DNA from: Calditrichota bacterium
GTDB lineage: Bacteria; Electryoneota; RPQS01
Reading direction: 5' to 3'
Assembly: GCA_020637445.1 (NCBI GenBank)
Contig: JACJVZ010000001.1
Location: forward strand, 310,001-374,000
DNA: 64,000 nucleotides
Within the stretch, counting starts at the first letter, position 1; each line of letters opens with the position of its first letter. Shown piece after piece: positions 59,017 through 64,000 of this stretch. A model generated the notes under the pieces. The model worked only from the letters and a program-made list of their open reading frames with translations. It was not told the origin of the DNA and ran no database searches. Made by a program: the position numbers and the translations under genes.

Positions 59017-59595
59017 ATGAAGTTAGTGACTGTATTGCTTTTAGCTGCATTTCTGGCTGTTCCGGCCATGGCGGACTATCCATTGGGTGTTGGACTCCAC
59101 GGCGGATATGATGTGCCGATCATCCAGAATGACGTTGCAGCCGGGCCCGAGTTCGGGCTGTCTGTCCGAGGCAACATTGTCGGTCCGTTGCACGGGCAGC
59201 TTGTTTTTCGCAGCACATCGCAGGGTGACCGCGAAGAGAGCATCGATTTTCCGGGTGAACCGACTCTGACCATTCCCGGCGGGACTTTGACGGGTTTCGG
59301 TTTGAACCTCCTCTTGGCTCAGAAAGACCCGCAGGATTTCTGGCCGTATTTCCACCTTGGACTATCCACAAATTCTCTGGCCGCTGGCGCGAGCTACAAA
59401 AAAGACGAGACTTTGACCGGGATGAGCGGTGGTTTGGGTGCCGGGATCAACCTGTATCAGAAGAAGATCTATCTGGACATCATGACATCGTTGTTGGTGA
59501 TGCCGTTCCATGACGACAACGCGTCGCGCAAGAACTGGCAGACGGTGCTGGGAGTTCAGTATTTCTTCCCGATCAAGACGAAATCCTCCAACTAA
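59017..59595 (+). CDS. Small outer-membrane beta-barrel protein
   Basis: 192 residues, SD AAGGAG, signal MKLVTVLLLAAFLAVPAMA. Alternating strands (LHGGYDVPI, FGLSVRGNIVG, LHGQLVFRSTSQ, TLTGFGLNLLLA, WPYFHLGLST, IYLDIMTSLLVM) end with WQTVLGVQYFFPI, a barrel-type C-terminus ending in an aromatic. Fits an 8-strand OmpW/OprG-like or Opacity-type barrel, about the usual size. A weak TTGCTT-17-TAAATT promoter lies at 58956-58984. Followed 21 bases later by a lipoprotein gene. Confidence 0.75.
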   Translation: MKLVTVLLLAAFLAVPAMADYPLGVGLHGGYDVPIIQNDVAAGPEFGLSVRGNIVGPLHGQLVFRSTSQGDREESIDFPGEPTLTIPGGTLTGFGLNLLLAQKDPQDFWPYFHLGLSTNSLAAGASYKKDETLTGMSGGLGAGINLYQKKIYLDIMTSLLVMPFHDDNASRKNWQTVLGVQYFFPIKTKSSN

Positions 59596-59616
59596 CCGCG
59601 CACAAGGAGAAACACC

Positions 59617-60192
59617 ATGAAATTGAAACTTTGCATACTTGCCGCGCTGTTAATGATTGCGATCAGTGGCTGCGGATTGGTTTCGGGCACGGCGTTCGTT
59701 TCGCAGGAAGTCGACGGGACAATTTCCGTGGACACGACACCAGCGAGCTTGCGCGGTGGCGACGGGGCCTTGGATACGCCCCAGATGGAAGGTGTAGTCG
59801 TTGACCTGACAGAAAATGGCGATTGGTCGGATTTCACGATTGAAGGCGTCGAAGACGGCTGTATCAATATGACGGCCGAAAATCACTTGAACACACCTGT
59901 ATCCGGAGAGATTTGGATTGTCATGGATCTGGACTTTGATCCCATGGATAATCCGGACGCGGTTCGCAACAATCCCAATGCATTTAAGGTGTTTGAGGGC
60001 ATTGCCCTCGGGCCAAATGAAACGCGACATTTTCTGTGCTCAGAAACGATTACATTGCTTCAAAACACGGATCGACTGGTTGAAGCCATTCAAGCAGGTG
60101 AGTTTCAAGCCTACGGTCTCGGAAACGAGGACCTCTATTGCTTTACTCTGACCGGAATCATTTTCGGCTTCCATGTGACGGGCAGCCTGTAA
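59617..60192 (+). CDS. Lipoprotein of unknown function
   Basis: 191 residues; SD AAGGAG, lipobox AISGC (Cys ~19, from MKLKLCILAALLMIAISGC). The mature part is beta-rich and acidic (GVVVDLTENGDWSDFTIEGVEDG, IWIVMDLDFDPMDN). Not recognised. Directly downstream of the small barrel gene and co-directional, likely co-transcribed, ended by a terminator. Confidence 0.75.
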   Translation: MKLKLCILAALLMIAISGCGLVSGTAFVSQEVDGTISVDTTPASLRGGDGALDTPQMEGVVVDLTENGDWSDFTIEGVEDGCINMTAENHLNTPVSGEIWIVMDLDFDPMDNPDAVRNNPNAFKVFEGIALGPNETRHFLCSETITLLQNTDRLVEAIQAGEFQAYGLGNEDLYCFTLTGIIFGFHVTGSL

Positions 60193-60212
60193 GACTGGCC
60201 CATTCTATGTGC

Positions 60213-60247
60213 AGCGCCCGGCGGAGTTCCGTCGGGCGCTTCGTTTT
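60213..60247 (+). terminator. Rho-independent terminator
   Basis: 12-bp stem AGCGCCCGGCGG / CCGTCGGGCGCT (one G.T) with AGTT loop, then TCGTTTT. Confidence 0.85.
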
Positions 60248-60409
60248 GACGGGAACCCTCTGGTATTGTGGCTCGTACTAAAGTCCCAAAGATAACCTAC
60301 TGTTTCTTAGAGACTCAGCTTGGAAGATCGGAAAAAAATCTTAAGAAATCTCTGATTTTCCGTGTTGTAAACCTTTGATAACTAAAGAAGTTGGGTTGGC
60401 ACATACAGC

Positions 60410-60438
60410 TTGACAATTGGCCCATATCTCGCTATCTT
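60410..60438 (+). promoter_or_regulatory. Sigma-70 promoter of the heat-shock operon
   Basis: Consensus TTGACA, 17-base spacer, TATCTT, 25 bases before the hrcA ATG. No CIRCE element (TTAGCACTC-N9-GAGTGCTAA) is seen around it. Confidence 0.7.
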
Positions 60439-60463
60439 ATCTGTTTAATCCTAATCTCGAAGT

Positions 60464-61507
60464 ATGTCTTTGAAGCAACCCATTCCCAAGCTGACGGAAC
60501 GCGAGCGTTTGATTCTTCGCGCAGTCGTGCAGCATTTCATCCTGACGGCCAATCCTGTCGGATCGCGGCATGTTGCCAAGAGGTTTGGAATGAACCTCTC
60601 GCCCGCCACGATTCGGAATGTAATGGCAGATCTTGAGGAGATGGGTTTGCTCAGTCATCCGCATACCTCGGCAGGTCGAATGCCGTCGGATATGGGGTAT
60701 CGGTTTTACGTCGACGACCTAATGGATTTGGGCGAGCTGTCGAGCGAAGACCAGGAAAACATCGAACGAGAAATCGAATCCGTTCCAGCGGAGCTCGAGT
60801 CCGTGCTGGACGCGACGACGCGAGTGTTGGCTTCGGCTTCGCAGCTTCTTGGAATCGTGGTGATACCCGAATTGCAAAAAGCTGTGCTTAACCGAATTGA
60901 GCTTGCAAAACTCGCCGAGCGCCGACTGCTGGTAGTAATTTCTCTGGAAGCCGGGCCGATGAAGTCGATCATGCTCGAACTTGAGCAAGAGATGACGGAA
61001 TCGTCGGTGCGGGAAGTCACGATTGCGCTAAATCAAAGACTTGCCGGGCTGACCGTGGGACAGATTCGCGAACAGATTGCCGCGAGAATGCAGAATCTTT
61101 CTGAGACGCCGCAGAGTTTGATCCGGTTGTTTGTCGAATCGACGGACGAGCTGTTCAACTTTTCATCGAAAAGCGAAAACGTAAGAATCGGCGGACGCGC
61201 ACAGGTTATCCACCAGCCGGAGTTTTCGACTCCCGGTTCGATGCGGGGGATAATTGAGCTTGTGGAAGACAAAGATATTATCATTCACTTGCTTCAAGGC
61301 AGCGAAGGAAAGGGTCCGGTTGCTATTACGATAGGCAGTGAGAATCCCGACAACCGGGCCAAAGACCTGTCTGTGATATCCGCGGACTACAAAACGACGT
61401 CAAGTTCCGGCAAGCTCGGAGTAATCGGCCCGACGCGAATGGACTATTCGCGGTTAACGACTCTGCTTGAATACACCGCGAGGGTTGTGAGCAAGAGACT
61501 TTCGTAG
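60464..61507 (+). CDS. hrcA: Heat-inducible transcription repressor HrcA
   Basis: 347 residues. Winged-helix start TERERLILRAVVQHFILTANPVGSRHVAKRF and SPATIRNVMADLEEMGLL, then HTSAGRMPSDMGYRFYVD, a signature of HrcA; the C-terminus GKLGVIGPTRMDYSRL is also canonical. The middle is the GAF-like dimer domain. Normally represses groE and dnaK operons through CIRCE with GroEL as thermosensor. First gene of hrcA-grpE-dnaJ; its own promoter lacks CIRCE. Confidence 0.96.
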   Translation: MSLKQPIPKLTERERLILRAVVQHFILTANPVGSRHVAKRFGMNLSPATIRNVMADLEEMGLLSHPHTSAGRMPSDMGYRFYVDDLMDLGELSSEDQENIEREIESVPAELESVLDATTRVLASASQLLGIVVIPELQKAVLNRIELAKLAERRLLVVISLEAGPMKSIMLELEQEMTESSVREVTIALNQRLAGLTVGQIREQIAARMQNLSETPQSLIRLFVESTDELFNFSSKSENVRIGGRAQVIHQPEFSTPGSMRGIIELVEDKDIIIHLLQGSEGKGPVAITIGSENPDNRAKDLSVISADYKTTSSSGKLGVIGPTRMDYSRLTTLLEYTARVVSKRLS

Positions 61508-61508
61508 T

Positions 61509-62087
61509 ATGAAAAAATCTGACCATATGAACGAACAAGAAAAAGAGACTCAAGAGGTGCTTGAAGAAGAGCGCAATGAAGAGACTGCGCCGCAAGCGCC
61601 TGATGATTTGGAACAGGCACGCGGTGAAGCGGCGGAATGGCGGGACAAGTACGTGAGAACGCTCGCGGAGTTCGACAATTTCCGCAAGCGCACTCGCGCC
61701 GAGCTTGAAAATGTGCGGCAGAGCGTCGCGGAATCGGTATTGACAAACTTGCTGACCGTGTATGACGACATGAACCGCATGCTTGAAGCTCCCGAAACCG
61801 ACGACGGAAGTTCACGCCGCGGCATGGAACTGATTCAGCAGAAATTTAAGACTTTTCTCGAAGGACGAGGCATCACGAAACTCGAGTGCCGCGGCCAAGA
61901 GTTCAATCCGGATGAGCACGACGCGATCATGATGCAGCCGCGCGCGGGTTTCCCGGCAGGTGTAGTCTTGGAAGAAGTGACGCCCGGTTATAAGCTGGGA
62001 GATCGTGTGATTCGTCACGCGCAAGTGATCGTGTCGAGCGAACCTGTAGAAAACGGCGATGCCGGAGCGGGGGAAGAGCAGCAGTAA
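61509..62087 (+). CDS. grpE: Nucleotide exchange factor GrpE
   Basis: 192 residues; ATG 61509 follows the hrcA stop by one base (M7 at 61527 is an alternative). Acidic N-terminal tail, long helix (AEWRDKYVRTLAEFDNFRKRT) with the family motif, then the beta-wing domain with FNPDEHDAIM and VLEEVTPGYKLGDRVIRHAQVIVS. Releases ADP from DnaK. The dnaK gene is not in this operon. Confidence 0.96.
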   Translation: MKKSDHMNEQEKETQEVLEEERNEETAPQAPDDLEQARGEAAEWRDKYVRTLAEFDNFRKRTRAELENVRQSVAESVLTNLLTVYDDMNRMLEAPETDDGSSRRGMELIQQKFKTFLEGRGITKLECRGQEFNPDEHDAIMMQPRAGFPAGVVLEEVTPGYKLGDRVIRHAQVIVSSEPVENGDAGAGEEQQ

Positions 62088-63230
62088 ATGGCGAAACGGG
62101 ATTACTACGAAGTACTGGGTGTAGACCGCAGCGCGACGCAGGATGATATCAAGAAAGCGTACCGCAAACTGGCGATGGAATTTCACCCGGATCGCAACAA
62201 GGGCGATTCCGCAGCCGAAGAGAAGTTCAAGGAAGTCGGCGAAGCGTACGCAGTGCTGTCCGATCAACAGAAGCGCGCACAATACGACCGTTTCGGCCAC
62301 ATGACCGGCGGGGCGGGACCGCGTCCCGGACAAGGCGGATTCGAGTTTGATTTGTCGGATGCGCTCAGGCAGTTCATGGAAGGCGGAATGTTCGGAGACA
62401 TCTTCGGACAGCAGCGCGGTCGCGGCGGCGGGTCGACCAGAGTGCGGGGCAATGATTTGCAATTGAAACTCGCCTTGACGCTCGAAGAGATTTCTGAAGG
62501 TGTGCGCAAGACGATCAAAGTTCGCAGATTCCGTCCTTGCGAAACCTGCAAAGGCAGCGGAGCCGCGGCGGGCAGCCAACCTACCGAATGTCCGACGTGC
62601 AGAGGGCAAGGACAGGTGCGGCAGGTTTCGCGCACGATCTTGGGGCAATTTGTCAATATTCAAACGTGTCCGCAATGTCACGGCGAAGGCAGAATTGTGT
62701 CAAACCCGTGCAAGACGTGTTCCGGTGACGGGCGCACGAGACAGGAAGAAACAATTCACGTCGATGTTCCGGCGGGAGTCGCTGCCGGGCAATACATCAC
62801 GCTTCGAGGCGAAGGACACAGCGGCCCGCGCAACGGTCCGGCGGGTGACTTGATCGTTCTTATTGACGAAAAAGAACACGAGTATTTCGAACGCGACGGC
62901 GACAATATTATTTACAAACTGAGCGTGTCAATACCGCAACTGCTTCTGGGCGGAACGGTCGAAGTGCCGACGTTGACGGGCAAAGCTCAATTGAAACTCG
63001 AGTCGGGAATCACACCCGGAAAACTTCTGCGCATGCGCGGCAAGGGTTTGCCGTCGTTGAACGGCTACGGGCGCGGCGATCAGCTTGTGGAAATTGAGCT
63101 GTACGTTCCGAAGAAGCTCAGTTCGAGCGAACGCGAGATGATAGAGAAACTCTCGCAAAGCGAGAATTTCAAAGTGCAGGCCAATGACAAGGGTTTCTTT
63201 GAGCGAGTCAAAGAAGCCTTCGGACAATGA
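62088..63230 (+). CDS. dnaJ: Chaperone DnaJ (type I)
   Basis: 380 residues; ATG abuts the grpE stop. J-domain (DYYEVLGVDRSATQDDIKKAYRKL with HPD at EFHPDRNKG), a Gly-rich segment, zinc-finger region with four CxxCxGxG repeats (CETCKGSG, CPTCRGQG, CPQCHGEG, CKTCSGDG) and the C-terminal substrate-binding domain. Full length type I DnaJ that stimulates DnaK ATPase and holds unfolded proteins. Confidence 0.97.
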   Translation: MAKRDYYEVLGVDRSATQDDIKKAYRKLAMEFHPDRNKGDSAAEEKFKEVGEAYAVLSDQQKRAQYDRFGHMTGGAGPRPGQGGFEFDLSDALRQFMEGGMFGDIFGQQRGRGGGSTRVRGNDLQLKLALTLEEISEGVRKTIKVRRFRPCETCKGSGAAAGSQPTECPTCRGQGQVRQVSRTILGQFVNIQTCPQCHGEGRIVSNPCKTCSGDGRTRQEETIHVDVPAGVAAGQYITLRGEGHSGPRNGPAGDLIVLIDEKEHEYFERDGDNIIYKLSVSIPQLLLGGTVEVPTLTGKAQLKLESGITPGKLLRMRGKGLPSLNGYGRGDQLVEIELYVPKKLSSSEREMIEKLSQSENFKVQANDKGFFERVKEAFGQ

Positions 63231-63625
63231 TTTGGAGATTCGATTTCAGCCGCCGCGCGTTGGCGTGGCTGCTGGGAATCAGTTTTGTTGCGGGAACGGG
63301 CCTCGAACTGCGCGAGCAGTGGCTGGGAAGATCAGCAGCAGGCGAATCGAGAATTGTCTCGTTGGGGATAGATCCGGCGCTTGCGAAAATCGCCGATTCT
63401 CTGCATCAGGTAAAAGTAGAAGAGCTCAGCAGGCCGATCAACATCAACACCGCGACGGCAGAAATGCTCGACCGGCTGCCGGGTATCGGTCCCGTATTGG
63501 CGTCGCGGATCATTGACGAGCGTGAAGAACATGGTCCGTTTGCAACGGTGGACGAACTGGAGCGAGTCCCGGGAATCGGTCCGAAGAAACTCGCGGCGAT
63601 GCGTGACCGCATAATCGTCGAATAG
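63227..63625 (+). CDS. ComEA-like helix-hairpin-helix protein
   Basis: 132 residues, start overlaps dnaJ stop (ATGA). One N-terminal membrane helix (ALAWLLGISFVAGTGLEL) and a C-terminal pair of HhH motifs (NINTATAEMLDRLPGIGPVLASRII and VDELERVPGIGPKKLAAM). Resembles ComEA-type DNA-binding proteins of the competence pathway, membrane-tethered with the HhH outside. Short linker. Other competence genes are not nearby, so DNA uptake is only a family-based guess. Confidence 0.85.
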   Translation: MIWRFDFSRRALAWLLGISFVAGTGLELREQWLGRSAAGESRIVSLGIDPALAKIADSLHQVKVEELSRPININTATAEMLDRLPGIGPVLASRIIDEREEHGPFATVDELERVPGIGPKKLAAMRDRIIVE

Positions 63626-63673
63626 CGAAGACAGTGCGCCGCCGGTCGGCGGTTTTAGATAAGGAGTGGCAAG

Positions 63674-64000
63674 ATGGCTGTGCGCATGTCGTCGGGGCTC
63701 AGGCGCGGCAAGATGCAAATAGAGATGCGCCCCACGTCCGCAAGGACTCTGGAATCGGTCTTTAATATGCTGCACAACGAAATTCCCAACACGCGTGTGC
63801 TGGATTTGTTCGCGGGAATTGGATCGTATGGAGTGCTGGCGTTGCGGCGCGGCGCGGACGTCGCGGTTTTTGTCGACAAATCCCGGGAAGCAGAGAAGCG
63901 GATGAAGCGCGCACTCGCTCAGTACCACCTTGAAGATAGGTCGGTAGTACATTGCGAAGACGTTTCGCATTTCCTGCACACGGCCGGCAAATTTTCGGAG
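63674..64000 (+). CDS. rsmD: RsmD-type 16S rRNA (guanine966-N2)-methyltransferase, 3' truncated
   Basis: 109 codons from ATG 63674 (SD AAGGAG) to the window edge without a stop. RsmD start pattern MAVRMSSGLRRGK, MRPTSARTLESVFNML, then SAM-binding motif VLDLFAGIGSYGVLALRRGA. The family methylates G966 of 16S rRNA. The catalytic NPPY-type motif would lie beyond the window. Confidence 0.88.
   Translation, partial: MAVRMSSGLRRGKMQIEMRPTSARTLESVFNMLHNEIPNTRVLDLFAGIGSYGVLALRRGADVAVFVDKSREAEKRMKRALAQYHLEDRSVVHCEDVSHFLHTAGKFSE

Noticed and set aside
60241..60463. CIRCE operator before hrcA
   Set aside because: Only a loose TTAGAGACTC fragment, no inverted partner.

Overview
The window looks like a chromosomal segment of an uncultured or deeply branching Gram-negative bacterium, probably from the FCB superphylum (KSB1/Zixibacteria/Electryonea-type lineages; the exact phylum cannot be read from the sequence). 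Reasons: six secreted proteins end in the type IX-secretion-like sorting domain with the NYPNPFNP-type motif; there are many lipoproteins, two beta-barrel candidates and an OmpA protein; and coding is dense, with ATGA/TGATG start-stop overlaps. No rRNA, tRNA, CRISPR array, transposase or phage gene was found.

Layout. 1-8.3 kb: an OmpA-family protein, then a coupled operon of lipoprotein, sigma-54 activator with GAF domain, Hanks-type kinase with PEGA domains and a DUF5683-like protein, followed by a large His-rich sorting-domain protein behind a good -24/-12 promoter. 8.5-14.2 kb: metH, a threonine aldolase and a membrane protein. 14.5-33.4 kb: a large cytochrome locus with 98 predicted c-type heme sites in eight proteins (96 CXXCH, one CX4CH, one CX3CH). 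33.9-46.5 kb: big secreted proteins (vWA/Cys-rich protein, its divergent paralogue, a subtilase and an alpha/beta hydrolase). 46.6-60.2 kb: a GNAT/amino-acid racemase pair, two thioredoxin-fold proteins, an orphan glutamine amidotransferase, L,D-transpeptidases with DUF4398-like lipoproteins, a TetR regulator, a PNGase F-like secreted protein and small envelope proteins. 60.4-64 kb: hrcA-grpE-dnaJ, a ComEA-like protein and the start of rsmD.

The most striking content is the cytochrome locus. On the plus strand it carries an 18-heme inner-membrane protein with a NapC/NirT-like N-terminus, a small HTH protein, then a 9-heme lipoprotein, a predicted outer-membrane barrel, an 11-heme soluble cytochrome and a second 9-heme lipoprotein. 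On the minus strand an operon encodes a Tat-exported four-cluster ferredoxin, a HybB/NrfD quinol-site membrane protein, a previously hidden 40-residue membrane protein, a 13-heme cytochrome and two tandem 17-heme proteins fused to cytochrome b domains; a 4-heme c554-like gene lies upstream. Together these resemble, by type, the ImcH-, CbcL- and Cbc4/Hmc-like quinol oxidases plus a porin-cytochrome conduit known from extracellular electron transfer, in an unusual combination and size. Electron flow from menaquinol through the periplasm to the outside is an inference from architecture; the terminal acceptor is unknown.
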